This document shows positions 1 through 8,593 of a DNA stretch of 64,000 nucleotides, one piece after another. Under the pieces are notes generated by a model. That model did no database searches, had not been told where the DNA came from, and was given only the letters and a program-made list of their open reading frames with translations. Numbering within the stretch: the first letter of the stretch is position 1; each line of letters begins with the position of its first letter. Source of the stretch: Dawidia cretensis (GTDB lineage Bacteria > Bacteroidota > Bacteroidia > Cytophagales > Cyclobacteriaceae); the NCBI RefSeq assembly GCF_018598175.1, contig NZ_JAHESE010000015.1, positions 62,001 through 126,000 of the forward strand, written 5' to 3'. A program made the position numbers and the translations under genes.

Positions 1-867
1 GCTTTGTACCGACAGGTTGCTGGCGGTCTCAACCCAATCGAGATAGGTGTTCATCGACGCAGTCGCGCCGGTCATAGGACGGCTGTGATTTACATCCAGG
101 CCGTGGTCCAGGAAGAGCGCTACAATTTCTTTTTGATTATTCGCGCATGCATACCAGATCGGTGATACACCATTCTTAGACGACACAAACAGATTGGCTC
201 CTTTCGAGACCAACAAGTTTACCAGCATGCGGTTCGTTTCGTAACACGCCATCAGCAACGCGTTTTCGCCTGTGTGGTTGATGTGATCGACATTGGCGCC
301 GTTGGTCAGCAACAGCTCCACCATCGGCATGTGTTTCGACCGGACGGCAAACAACAGCGGCGAGTCGCCTTGTTTATTGGTGGTATTGACGTTCGCGCCA
401 TGCTGGAGCAGTAACGTGACGATCTCCGTGTTGCGCCAGGAGGCGGCGATGAGCAAGGGTGTCTCGGCCTGATTGTTCTCAGCGTCGACGGCCACTCCCC
501 TTTCCAGCAATTGTTTGACAACTTCGGTTTGACCAGTCTGTGCTGTCAGGTGTAGCAGGCTGTTGCCATTCAGGTCGTTGATGTCGGTGCGCGCGCCTTG
601 TTCCAGTAAGTATACCGCTGTTTGTTTCTGTTTTTGCAGAGTGGCAAAGAACAGCGGTGTCTCACCCTGGTGATCTTCGTAGTCGAGGTCTGCGCCGGCG
701 GCAATCAGCAGCTTGACGATATCCAGGTATCCGCGGTGAGCAGCGTAGTGTAACGCCGTACGGCCCTTTTCGTCAGTATATTTTATATCCACTTCGTTGT
801 TGGCCAGTAAAAGCTCGGCAATCTTACGTTTGCCTTCTTCACAGGCAATGATAAAGGATTGAGACAT
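1..867 (-). CDS. Ankyrin-repeat protein, 3' end beyond window
   Basis: The frame is open from an ATG at 865-867 to the left edge of the window, so 289 residues are visible and the C-terminus is missing. It is built of about eight 33-residue ankyrin repeats with the usual signatures (GRTALHYAAHRG near residue 40, then GETPLFFA, GNSLLHLTA, AETPLLIAA and GENALLMAC). Ankyrin repeats bind other proteins, so a scaffold role is the safe inference; no enzymatic domain, signal peptide or membrane segment is visible. It lies 18 bases downstream of a second ankyrin gene on the same strand and is probably cotranscribed with it. The partner is unknown. Confidence 0.85.
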   Translation of the reverse strand, partial: MSQSFIIACEEGKRKIAELLLANNEVDIKYTDEKGRTALHYAAHRGYLDIVKLLIAAGADLDYEDHQGETPLFFATLQKQKQTAVYLLEQGARTDINDLNGNSLLHLTAQTGQTEVVKQLLERGVAVDAENNQAETPLLIAASWRNTEIVTLLLQHGANVNTTNKQGDSPLLFAVRSKHMPMVELLLTNGANVDHINHTGENALLMACYETNRMLVNLLVSKGANLFVSSKNGVSPIWYACANNQKEIVALFLDHGLDVNHSRPMTGATASMNTYLDWVETASNLSVQS

Positions 868-885
868 GTATGAATGGGGTTTTTA

Positions 886-2073
886 TTATTTCTTTTCAGC
901 TGCTAAAAGTATTTCTACTGTCTTAGCTTTCAGATTGTCGTTAGCCGCCAGATCGATAGGTTTCTTGTCTTGCGTGTTGGTAATCGTCGGATCGGCACCG
1001 GCGTCAAGCAACATCTTGGCTTTTTTGTAAATCTCACGTGCCTTGCTCTGCTCATAGTTTGGATTGATGGCACATACCTTGTGTAGCAGTGTATTGCCTT
1101 CATTATCCTGGTGATTGACGTCCTTCCCCGTTTTCAGAAGTGCCATCTGCATTACTTCGGCGGACTTTTCAATGATCCAGTCCCACCCTGACTTGGGCGT
1201 GCTGTAGTACGGTGTAGCATGATCGAGGTCTGCACCGTCTGCCAGCAGTTGCTCCAGCAATGCCGTGTCATTTGCACCACCTTGCATCATGCGCAGGAAT
1301 TCCGAAAGTGGCGTCTGGCCGTTCTTGTTAAGCAGGGAAAAGTCCGCGGGCGTGTTGGCCGACAGTTTTTCGTATACCACACGATCGAACTTATGCGCCA
1401 GCGCATAAAAGTACGCCGAATTGCCGTCTTTGTCCTGGTCATTCGGCTGCGCTCCGTGCTGCAGCAGGATGTCCACCAGGTGCCTTTTATCGCGCTCTAC
1501 CGCGATGTGTAACGCTGTCTGCTTCACAACATTGGTTTCGTTTACATCCACGCCTTCCTGGATCAGCATTTCAACATAGGCGAGCTGTTTCGGCTCGGGC
1601 ATGAGGTTTATACGTACAACCTGGCTAATCAGGTTGTCTTCGGCATTATTCTTAAAGTCCGTGCGACAACCGGCGTCGATCAGGGCCTTGACGACGGCCG
1701 GTTCCGCCTGTGATTCGAATGCATAGGCCAATAGTGTCTTGCCGTCCACTTCGTCGTTGATGTTTTGTGCGCTGGCCACAAATTCGCGCAGGAAAGTGAG
1801 TGATTCTTCGTCCTGTGGCAGGCGCTTGATCAGCGGCTGGAAGACACTATGGTCGAACCTCTCGAGCTCATATACATCCATAGCAATCTGGCCGTTCGCT
1901 GCCAGGGCTTTCAGTATGGCAAAGCCTTTCTTGGCAATCAGGGTTTCGTATAGTTGCGTGAGGTTGTGCGATTGCAGTCCGTCGGGAATGCGCTCGCCGT
2001 TACGGATGAGCTCTTCGGCAGTAGAAAAGTTTACGCTGCTGATTGCCTCCAGCAAAGGTGTCTTTGTGAGCAT
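886..2073 (-). CDS. Ankyrin-repeat protein
   Basis: 395 residues starting at an ATG, with no signal peptide, so probably cytoplasmic. Degenerate ankyrin repeats run through the chain. The clearest are near residues 185-215 (KQTALHIAVERD, then DILLQHGA) and near residues 325-360 (EGNTLLHKV, then MLLDAGADPTI). The first 100 residues are less repeat-like. Its stop lies 18 bases before the start of the downstream ankyrin gene, so the pair is very likely one transcript. The two proteins are not close copies. Protein-protein binding is the family role; no enzymatic activity can be assigned. Confidence 0.85.
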   Translation of the reverse strand: MLTKTPLLEAISSVNFSTAEELIRNGERIPDGLQSHNLTQLYETLIAKKGFAILKALAANGQIAMDVYELERFDHSVFQPLIKRLPQDEESLTFLREFVASAQNINDEVDGKTLLAYAFESQAEPAVVKALIDAGCRTDFKNNAEDNLISQVVRINLMPEPKQLAYVEMLIQEGVDVNETNVVKQTALHIAVERDKRHLVDILLQHGAQPNDQDKDGNSAYFYALAHKFDRVVYEKLSANTPADFSLLNKNGQTPLSEFLRMMQGGANDTALLEQLLADGADLDHATPYYSTPKSGWDWIIEKSAEVMQMALLKTGKDVNHQDNEGNTLLHKVCAINPNYEQSKAREIYKKAKMLLDAGADPTITNTQDKKPIDLAANDNLKAKTVEILLAAEKK

Positions 2074-2258
2074 GAGATGGGGGTTTTATGTATTCCGGCA
2101 ATATTGGCGCTAACAACGACAATGTCAAGCCTATTTACGGCCGATGGAGCATAATATCGACAACTAACGCCTGGTGTATGCGTTTTGGAATGCCGGCGGG
2201 AAACAGAATGTCTGTTTGCAACCGATTTGTGACAATCCTGCTCCTATTATTAACTATC

Positions 2259-2290
2259 AAAAAAGCCCGGGCACGTGCCTCGGGCTTTTC
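2259..2290 (-). terminator. Rho-independent terminator
   Basis: Read on the minus strand this is a GC-rich stem, AAAAGCCCG paired with CGGGCTTTT around the loop AGGCACGTGCC, ending in a run of six T. It lies 25 bases after the stop of the lipoprotein gene that ends at 2315 and separates it from the ankyrin pair. The A-run on the other side could let it work in both directions, but no plus-strand gene precedes it. Confidence 0.8.
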
Positions 2291-2314
2291 GGTATTAGGA
2301 TTCAGGTAATACAA

Positions 2315-3724
2315 TTAATGGTAGCCTACATACCAGTCGTAGTCTGCGCGCAGTGATTCCAGCTGGTCGATGACTGCTTGTGATAAGTGATTATCTTCGT
2401 CATAGCCATAAAGGAAGCTGCCATTGCGAATATTCTTGTTTACAGCATTGGTATAAATTGTGTTCACCAGGCTGACATAGTCCGTGTCGTAGCTAGATAT
2501 GTTGATCGTCTTCAGGTTATGATCCTCCGGCAGCAAAATGGTGCCACTACCTACGGCGATCCAAAGGCCTTCCAGCTTCGTTTGTGATAGATCAATCTGA
2601 TTCACGCCTGGGTTATACGTAGCGAACCGTTTCAAATTTATCAGCGCGCTAATGTCGAGGGATGTTACGGCATACGACGTCTGGAATCCGATGACCTTGT
2701 CCAGGTCACCCCGCACGGTAATCGGCTGCTCATTGCCACCCTCATACCAATGGCGTTGTAAAAACGTACCCGGCGCGCCGACAAATTTCTCCGTTATGCC
2801 ATCACCCCATTCAACATAGAAGGTTGCCGCTTCCTCCAGGTCAAACATGATCTGATATCCACCGCCATTGAGGTAACTCGATCCACCAAAGAAAATGGAG
2901 TCGCTATTCTCCAACGCTACGGGATGTAACACGATTGTGAGAGGTTCATTCGCATGCTCCGCTATCGTCTGGGCGGAAATGTCTTGTATAAATGAGAGAT
3001 ACCCGGGTTTGTTGACGAACAGACGGAACCCGGATTCAAAGCCGGTGCCTGTCAGGTTAATGGCATTGACGCCTGGTGTTAATGTGTAATGATTAAACAG
3101 GGTATCCCATTCCCGTGTCACGATGGCTGCCGCGCTGGTCAGTTCCAATCCGCCACCTCCGTTTTCCATGAAGACGGTGAGTCGGAAGCTGGCAGTATCG
3201 CCCGGTACATCGATTGGGGTGATCTGGAACGACGCATACCCAAAATCTTCCGGTATGTGATTGCCAGCACCCACTACCTCGATTGGCACGTTCGTCGCAG
3301 CGTCGTAGGCGACAGAAAAGTCAAGCGGCAGTGGATGTGACACATACTCAGCCATCGGTGAGCCGGCCTTCGGCGTCAGAAATAACACCGCCGAAGAATC
3401 TTGTACAATCCAGAAGTCGGTCAGAGTATAGTCACCCGGTTCGAGACTTAGCGGGGCTGTGACATAGCCATTGCCCAGGGTCAGAATGCTGACCGGTTCA
3501 CGCGTCAGCACCGGCGTGCCATCGGGTTTGGTCAGCGTAATCAGGACGGAGGAACCGTCGGGTATCACGCCCGCTATGCGTCCCGAGGCATCGCCGCCGC
3601 GCGCCAACCCCAGGGAAAAACTGACAGCCCGAGGGCCCTTGACGTGATCCGGCTCGTCATTACACGATTGATTGAGACATAGCAATGCCAGGAGCATTGC
3701 CAAAAGCAAACATTGTTTTTTCAT
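2315..3724 (-). CDS. Surface-type lipoprotein, unknown function
   Basis: 469 residues. The N-terminus is a type II signal peptide with the lipidated cysteine at residue 21 (LNQSC, followed by NDEPD); an acidic stretch after the Cys is typical of Bacteroidota surface-exported lipoproteins. The middle is beta-rich. The last 130 residues read like irregular leucine-rich repeats (TSLDISALINLKRF, NQIDLSQTKLEGLW, HNLKTINISSYD), as in BspA-like proteins. No catalytic motif is visible. It is monocistronic, with 161 bases and a terminator before the next gene on its strand. An adhesin or ligand-binding lipoprotein is a guess. Confidence 0.75.
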   Translation of the reverse strand: MKKQCLLLAMLLALLCLNQSCNDEPDHVKGPRAVSFSLGLARGGDASGRIAGVIPDGSSVLITLTKPDGTPVLTREPVSILTLGNGYVTAPLSLEPGDYTLTDFWIVQDSSAVLFLTPKAGSPMAEYVSHPLPLDFSVAYDAATNVPIEVVGAGNHIPEDFGYASFQITPIDVPGDTASFRLTVFMENGGGGLELTSAAAIVTREWDTLFNHYTLTPGVNAINLTGTGFESGFRLFVNKPGYLSFIQDISAQTIAEHANEPLTIVLHPVALENSDSIFFGGSSYLNGGGYQIMFDLEEAATFYVEWGDGITEKFVGAPGTFLQRHWYEGGNEQPITVRGDLDKVIGFQTSYAVTSLDISALINLKRFATYNPGVNQIDLSQTKLEGLWIAVGSGTILLPEDHNLKTINISSYDTDYVSLVNTIYTNAVNKNIRNGSFLYGYDEDNHLSQAVIDQLESLRADYDWYVGYH

Positions 3725-4184
3725 AGACAGTAATATTTAAGAGTAAAAAAAAGATTAAAGCATAGCCATCAGGATTAGTTAAAACGTCCCGTTAAACACA
3801 CTCACTAAATGATAGTATCAATCTCGCCCCGGTGTATATCGCCTTTAACGTAGCGCTGGTAGAAAATAAAAAGACTTTATACAACTCACACTAACTCGTC
3901 AACATTTATACTGAACGAAAGTTAAGCTATAATTGTATTCGATCGCACGAACCTCGTCAACAAAATTTTTATAGCACCCTCAAAAAGATGGTGTGGGGTT
4001 TTACCCACACAACTACCGTATAAAAAAAGGAAGCGGCACACGCTCAGGCTTCCGAAATTTACAATTCCAACCCTACCCTGTCACCCGCGGACGACCATGC
4101 TCACACTCAGAATCAAATGTCGTCAGCAATCACAAGGCATGCCATATTTCTTTTTACATTGTGCAAAAAAGTAAAAATATCGTC
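3725..4184. other. 460-base divergent intergenic region
   Basis: AT-rich spacer between the lipoprotein gene (leftward) and the first Crp-like gene (rightward). No convincing coding frame is seen; the frame of the Crp-like protein stays open upstream to 3993, but that extension does not resemble the family. A 10-base direct repeat, CTCGTCAACA, occurs at 3895-3904 and 3953-3962. It may be a regulatory site, but two copies of 10 bases is weak evidence. Confidence 0.4.
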
Positions 4185-4787
4185 ATGATGGAATCCGGCA
4201 CGGACAACCACTTTAATGCTATACTGCAACATATTGAACGCCGGATCAGTCTTAATGAAGAAGAACAGCGCTGTATTCATTCCGCATTTAGTATTCGGAG
4301 CCTGCTTCCTCGTCAATATCTATTGGTTCAGGGTGAGGTATGCCGACACGAAAGTTATGTATGCCATGGCTTCTTGCGTTCCTTTCATGTCGATAGCCGT
4401 GGTGATGAGCATACGTTACATTTCGCCCAGGAAGACTGGTGGATATCAGACCTGAATAGTTTCATACGCCAGGTGCCCGCCAGCCGCAACATTATCGCGC
4501 TTGAAAAAACGGTGGTCCTCCAGATCGACATGGAAAAGCGGGAGGAGCTGTTGCTCCGTGTTCCTAAAATGGAACGCTTCTGGCGCATCCTCAACGAGCA
4601 TGCGAGCATGGCGCAAGACCAACGGATATTGAACAATATCAGCCTGTCGGGAGTACAACGTTACCAGGCTTTATTAAAAAAGTATCCTGACATTGAACAA
4701 CGCCTGCCGCAAAAACACATCGCTTCATTCTTAGGAATGACACCTGTCTTTCTCAGCCAAATAAGAAAAGAGCTCGCGAAAAAGTAA
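4185..4787 (+). CDS. Crp/Fnr-family transcriptional regulator
   Basis: 200 residues from the first ATG of ATGATG at 4185. A longer reading is possible to 3993, but its first 64 residues are unlike the family. An N-terminal cyclic-nucleotide-binding beta-roll fold is evident (RQYLLVQGEVCRHESYVCHG, then LRSFHVDSRGDEHTLHFAQED). The C-terminal end carries a short helix-turn-helix (QKHIASFLGMTPVFLSQIRK). This is the small Bacteroidota Crp subgroup in which cyclic-nucleotide binding residues are usually not conserved, so the ligand is unknown. The gene converges on the RidA gene, with a second regulator of the same family beyond it. Confidence 0.85.
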   Translation: MMESGTDNHFNAILQHIERRISLNEEEQRCIHSAFSIRSLLPRQYLLVQGEVCRHESYVCHGFLRSFHVDSRGDEHTLHFAQEDWWISDLNSFIRQVPASRNIIALEKTVVLQIDMEKREELLLRVPKMERFWRILNEHASMAQDQRILNNISLSGVQRYQALLKKYPDIEQRLPQKHIASFLGMTPVFLSQIRKELAKK

Positions 4788-4788
4788 C

Positions 4789-4809
4789 GGGAGGCAAGCA
4801 CGACCTCCC
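4789..4809. terminator. Possible bidirectional hairpin between convergent genes
   Basis: GGGAGG (4789-4794) pairs with CCTCCC (4804-4809) around a 9-base loop, directly after the stop of the Crp-like gene and before the stop of the converging RidA gene. There is no good T-run on either side, so termination is only suggested by position. Confidence 0.35.
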
Positions 4810-4821
4810 ACTATTGATTCA

Positions 4822-5253
4822 CTACTTTTTCCAGTCCGCCGCATGGTCCGCGACGGCGATGGCCTCGATTTCGATAAGCGCATTCGGGGAGAACAAAGAA
4901 GACACTTCGAGAATGGTATCAGCAGGATATGGAGCTGTAAAGTATTTCTCTCTAAGCGTCACGATTTTTCCAAAGTTTGCCATGTCCCGCAATAGTATTG
5001 TTACTTTAACGACATTCTTCAAACTGGATCCACCGGCTATCAGCACCTTCTGCAAATTTTCAAAAGTTTTCTGTGCCTGTATATCGAAATCGCCAATACC
5101 AACCAATTGACCATTGTCATCGAGAGCCGTTTGTCCCGAAATAAACAGGAGATGCCCTACACGGTAGCCCTGGGCCAGGCGAAAAGGGGCATACGTATCC
5201 GGTGTTACTTTTATCTGTGAAATCTCCATTTTTCCAGCATGTTCTAATTCCAT
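4822..5253 (-). CDS. RidA family protein (Rid/YjgF/UK114)
   Basis: 143 residues from the ATG at 5251-5253. The frame continues upstream without a family-like sequence, and a second ATG at 5227-5229 is also possible. Family hallmarks are GHLLFISGQTALDDNGQLVG, then AQKTFENLQKVLIAGGSSL and VVKVTILLRDMANF, and the C-terminal LIEIEAIAVA. Many Rid proteins hydrolyse reactive enamine/imine intermediates made by PLP enzymes. The catalytic arginine of canonical RidA, expected near the position of LLRDM, is present as R, but subfamily assignment needs an alignment. It is divergent from the second Crp-like regulator, 222 bases away, which may control it. Confidence 0.85.
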   Translation of the reverse strand: MELEHAGKMEISQIKVTPDTYAPFRLAQGYRVGHLLFISGQTALDDNGQLVGIGDFDIQAQKTFENLQKVLIAGGSSLKNVVKVTILLRDMANFGKIVTLREKYFTAPYPADTILEVSSLFSPNALIEIEAIAVADHAADWKK

Positions 5254-5475
5254 GGTTAGGTTATATGATTTTAATAGAACAAAGGTAGCGCGCGCCCTCC
5301 CGTTCAATAGTTCAATTATTTTAAGAAAGACGATTAAACTATTTTAATCCTTCGCCCCATGGCGTAGTATATTCACCAGAGAACGTGCTGGATTATCGAG
5401 TAGGTGTGCCATACTGTATTGCTTACGACAGGGTAAACCAGTAATTATTTAATTTAGCCTGAAAGTTAAGGCACG

Positions 5476-6051
5476 ATGAGCAATACACAATTTTTCCAGC
5501 AGGTCCGCACGTACCACCCAATCACGGCAGCATCAGAGCAAGCCTGGGCCGGTTTGCTAAGGGAAAAACTGTACCGTAAGGGCGAGCTGCTGGTGACAGA
5601 AGGCCAGGTGCCACGTAAGTTTGCCTTTATCTGCCGCGGGCTGGCTTATCAGTCCTATTTCCCACCGGAAGGCGAAATGATCATTAAATACTTTTTTTCC
5701 GAAAACCGCTTCGCGGCATCTGTCACGGCGACGATGACCGGAAACCCGAGCAAATTCGCCATCACGGCCATAGAGGATACGTTGGTGCTGGAATATGATT
5801 TCAGCGCGTTTAGGCAACTCGTGGATACACACCAGGATATTGCCTTGTTTTACATCAACTACCTGGAAAAGCATTGGGTTGTTGAAAAAGAACCGCTGGA
5901 AATTGCGTTTCGCTCCGATACGGCCGCCACACGTTATCAGCAGTTTCTGCTGTCACACCGTCACATTCTTCCCCGCCTGAAAAAATACCATATTGCCTCC
6001 TACCTTGGAATTACGCCCACCCAACTGAGCCGCATCACCAGCGATAGATAA
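5476..6051 (+). CDS. Crp/Fnr-family transcriptional regulator
   Basis: 191 residues from an ATG. The N-terminal cyclic-nucleotide-binding-like domain is seen in KGELLVTEGQVPRKFAFICR and in EGEMIIKYFFSENRF. The C-terminal helix-turn-helix is short (KKYHIASYLGITPTQLSRIT). It is related in layout to the regulator at 4185 but is not a close copy. It lies divergent from the RidA gene, so control of RidA is plausible from position only. The effector is unknown, because key phosphate-cassette residues of true cAMP receptors are not evident. Confidence 0.85.
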   Translation: MSNTQFFQQVRTYHPITAASEQAWAGLLREKLYRKGELLVTEGQVPRKFAFICRGLAYQSYFPPEGEMIIKYFFSENRFAASVTATMTGNPSKFAITAIEDTLVLEYDFSAFRQLVDTHQDIALFYINYLEKHWVVEKEPLEIAFRSDTAATRYQQFLLSHRHILPRLKKYHIASYLGITPTQLSRITSDR

Positions 6052-6202
6052 TTTTCCCCTTTCTCAACATTTGTAATTTTTCCTTAAGGCTGGGGGTACG
6101 AATTTAGCGTCATCAAAGTCGGTATGATGCCGTGCGACCAATAGGTTGCTCTCCGGTTTATGTCTGCAATGACCGGCCATTGCGAATACTAAAAAGAAAA
6201 AA

Positions 6203-6559
6203 ATGAGTTCAAAAAAAGTAGATGAGTTCCTGGCAAAATTAGATCATCCGTTAAAAAAAGAACTGGCAGTACTGCGGGACTCGATTATGAAAGTACACCC
6301 TGAAATTACCGAAGATGTGAAATGGGGTGGCCCGAGTTTTTATTACAAGGGCGACATTGCCACTTTCAGCCCCCGTGTCAAAGACACCGTAACGCTGGTC
6401 TTCCACCAGGCGGACGACCTGGCACCCGGCGCGGTGCTGGAACCGGCCCCAAAAGGTAAAGCCTATGCCAAGTTCAAAAGCATGGCCGAAGTAAAGGCAA
6501 AAAGCAAAGGCCTCCAGGACGTCATTAAGCAATGGATTAAACTGAAGGACAAATCATAG
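6203..6559 (+). CDS. DUF1801 domain protein
   Basis: 118 residues from an ATG preceded by an A-rich leader. It matches the DUF1801 (YdhG-like) family by VDEFLAKLDHPLKKELAVLR, the central EDVKWGGPSFYYKGDIATF and a closing helix with many lysines. The family is small and cytoplasmic; its biochemical role is not established. Its stop lies 21 bases from the stop of the converging LacI-type regulator, with no terminator visible between them. Confidence 0.85.
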   Translation: MSSKKVDEFLAKLDHPLKKELAVLRDSIMKVHPEITEDVKWGGPSFYYKGDIATFSPRVKDTVTLVFHQADDLAPGAVLEPAPKGKAYAKFKSMAEVKAKSKGLQDVIKQWIKLKDKS

Positions 6560-6580
6560 CGGCATCGGTACCATCTTTAA

Positions 6581-7585
6581 CTAAGCCGTAGACTGGCGAG
6601 CCACCAGTACCGAGGGAATAATGATCTTCTCGCTGCGCACGTCCATCTTTTTTTCGAGGCTGCGAAAGAGCAGCGTAGCGGCCGCCTTGCCCATGTCGAA
6701 CGCCGGCTGAGTAATGGTGGTCAACGACGGATTGAGCAAGCCTGCGATTTGCAGGTGTGAGAATCCCACCACGCGTACTTGTGTCGGTATAGAAAGATTC
6801 AATTCGTGGCATACGGTGTACGTTTGTGTAGCAACCTTTTCAACAGATCCCACAACGCCGTCGGGGCGGTGCTGCCCCTGCAGCAGCTTCCGGATCAGCG
6901 ACAGGTTGTCAACCTCGGCATGCGTGCAGTACACCACGGGGTTGCGTCGCTCGTCCAGTCCGTTGTCGCGCAACGCCTGCAGGTAGCCTTCCTGCCGCAG
7001 ACGGATGATGGCCAGATCGCCGGCCAGTGATAAAAATGCCAGGCGCTTACTGCCGCGGTCTATGAGGTGCTGTGTGGCTTTGCGCCCGGACTCAAAATCG
7101 TCGGTAACCACCTGGGCGGAATGGATCCCTTCACACACCCGGTCGAAGAATACCAGGGGCATATCGCGGCCACCGAGCTCGACCAGGTGATCGTACGTGG
7201 CCTCGTTGGCTACTACGGACATCAGCACACCGTCAACCCTGCCATTGCGAAACTCGTGAACAATGGATTGCTCACGGTCCACGTCTTCATGCGTGAGGTA
7301 TACCATGACGTGATAACCCCGGGCCTGCGCTACTTCTTCGATACCATCTATCGCGCTGGAGAAAAAGCTATCGGCCACCTCGGGAAGCACCACCGCTATA
7401 TTGCCGCTGCGGTGCCGCTTAAGGCTGCTCGCATACAAGTTGGGCACGTAGTTGAGCCGCGACGCATATTCAAAAACACGCGCCTTGGTTTCCGGGCTGA
7501 TCTCATAGCTGTCGCGCAGTGCCTTCGACACCGTAGACACGGCCAGGTTGAGATCGGCGGCTATTTTTTTAATGGTTACGCCCAT
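6581..7585 (-). CDS. LacI-family transcriptional regulator
   Basis: 334 residues from the ATG at 7583-7585; an upstream GTG at 7594 is less likely. The N-terminal LacI helix-turn-helix (TIKKIAADLNLAVSTVSKAL) and hinge helix (NLYASSLKRHRSGNIAVV) are followed by a periplasmic-binding-protein-like effector domain (VDGVLMSVV, LVFFDRVCEGI, GFSHLQIAGLLNPSLTTI). It is divergent from the myo-inositol oxygenase and symporter genes, with a LacI-type palindrome between them. A repressor responding to inositol or a downstream uronate is therefore a strong inference. The site lies 34 bases upstream of its own start, which suggests autoregulation. Confidence 0.9.
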   Translation of the reverse strand: MGVTIKKIAADLNLAVSTVSKALRDSYEISPETKARVFEYASRLNYVPNLYASSLKRHRSGNIAVVLPEVADSFFSSAIDGIEEVAQARGYHVMVYLTHEDVDREQSIVHEFRNGRVDGVLMSVVANEATYDHLVELGGRDMPLVFFDRVCEGIHSAQVVTDDFESGRKATQHLIDRGSKRLAFLSLAGDLAIIRLRQEGYLQALRDNGLDERRNPVVYCTHAEVDNLSLIRKLLQGQHRPDGVVGSVEKVATQTYTVCHELNLSIPTQVRVVGFSHLQIAGLLNPSLTTITQPAFDMGKAAATLLFRSLEKKMDVRSEKIIIPSVLVARQSTA

Positions 7586-7618
7586 AGTACCCACAATATG
7601 GCGTTTTTCAGCTTTACC

Positions 7619-7634
7619 ACGAAAACGGTTTCGT
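7619..7634. promoter_or_regulatory. LacI-type operator
   Basis: ACGAAAACGGTTTCGT is a 16-base palindrome, with seven of eight pairs matching, centred on CG. This is the classic LacI/GalR operator form. It sits between the divergent LacI gene (start 7585) and myo-inositol oxygenase (start 7721), the expected place for control of both. The binding protein is inferred from position. Confidence 0.75.
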
Positions 7635-7681
7635 AAATAAGCCTGTTCAAATGGTTGATCCCGGCGGTATTATTTACCAAG

Positions 7682-7714
7682 TTGAATATGGTTACGCAAT
7701 TCCATTAAACTTTG
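7682..7714 (+). promoter_or_regulatory. Possible promoter of the inositol oxygenase gene
   Basis: TTG at 7682-7684 and TAAACTTTG at 7706-7714, separated by 21 bases, resemble the Bacteroidota -33/-7 pair (TTG and TAnnTTTG), with one extra base in the -7 box. If used, transcription would begin almost at the ATG at 7721, giving a leaderless or very short leader. This is seen by eye only. Confidence 0.35.
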
Positions 7715-7720
7715 CAACAC

Positions 7721-8593
7721 ATGAAACCTCAAGCCGAAATCAATCCCCTCGCAAACCTGGATGAATGGGAAGATGACCTGCTTCGCCGATACCCGGATCC
7801 CGAAACCATCGCCAACGAAAAATCCGTAGAGGAGTACCGCAATTACGACAACCCCCAACGCGACACGGTGAAGGAATTCTACCGGCTCAACCATACGTAT
7901 CAGACCTACGACTTCGTCAAGCAAAAGCAAGGGGACTACCTGGCGTTCAACAGAAAGGAAATGCCCATCTGGGACGCCTTTACCTTTCTCAACCAGTTGG
8001 TCGATGATTCAGACCCCGATACCGACCTGGACCAGCTCCAGCACCTGCTACAAACCTCGGAAGCCATCCGTCGCGACGGGCATCCCGATTGGTTTGTGCT
8101 TGTGGGCCTGGTGCACGACATGGGCAAAGTGCTTTGCCTCTTTGGCGAGCCCCAGTGGGCCGTCGTAGGCGATACCTTTCCGGTAGGCTGCGCACATTCC
8201 GACAAGATCGTGTTCCCCGAGTTCTTCTCGGCCAACCCCGATCACACCAACCCACAATACAACACCAAACACGGCATCTATAAGCCCAACTGCGGCCTGC
8301 GCAACGTGGACATGTCATGGGGCCACGATGAATATGTCTACCAGATGATGAAAGACTACATTCCCGAACCCGGCCTCTATATGCTGCGTTACCATTCTTT
8401 CTATGCACAGCATCGTGAACACGCCTATGAGCACCTGCTCGACGACCACGACCGGGAAATGTTCAAATGGGTGGACCTCTTTAACCCTTACGACCTGTAT
8501 TCCAAAAACCCCAACCCGCCCGACTGGAAGGAGCTCAAACCGTACTATGAAGATCTCGTTGCCAAATATCTGCCGGCTACGTTGAAATTTTGA
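7721..8593 (+). CDS. myo-Inositol oxygenase
   Basis: 290 residues from the ATG at 7721; an in-frame TTG nine bases upstream is less likely. It is close in length to the 285-residue human enzyme. The enzyme is a cytoplasmic diiron protein that converts myo-inositol and O2 to D-glucuronate. The diiron ligands of the human enzyme are all found: His108 (QHLLQTSEAIR), His132 and Asp133 (LVHDMGK), His202 (SWGHDEY), His225 (RYHSFY) and Asp258 (YDLYSK). The block FGEPQWAVVGDTFPVGC is nearly invariant in the family. The symporter downstream and the LacI regulator upstream complete a polyol-use locus. Confidence 0.95.
   Translation: MKPQAEINPLANLDEWEDDLLRRYPDPETIANEKSVEEYRNYDNPQRDTVKEFYRLNHTYQTYDFVKQKQGDYLAFNRKEMPIWDAFTFLNQLVDDSDPDTDLDQLQHLLQTSEAIRRDGHPDWFVLVGLVHDMGKVLCLFGEPQWAVVGDTFPVGCAHSDKIVFPEFFSANPDHTNPQYNTKHGIYKPNCGLRNVDMSWGHDEYVYQMMKDYIPEPGLYMLRYHSFYAQHREHAYEHLLDDHDREMFKWVDLFNPYDLYSKNPNPPDWKELKPYYEDLVAKYLPATLKF

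Noticed and set aside
3993-4184. N-terminal extension of the first Crp-like protein
   Set aside because: The 64 extra residues do not resemble the family and are rich in unrelated polar residues; the ATG at 4185 gives a normal-length protein.
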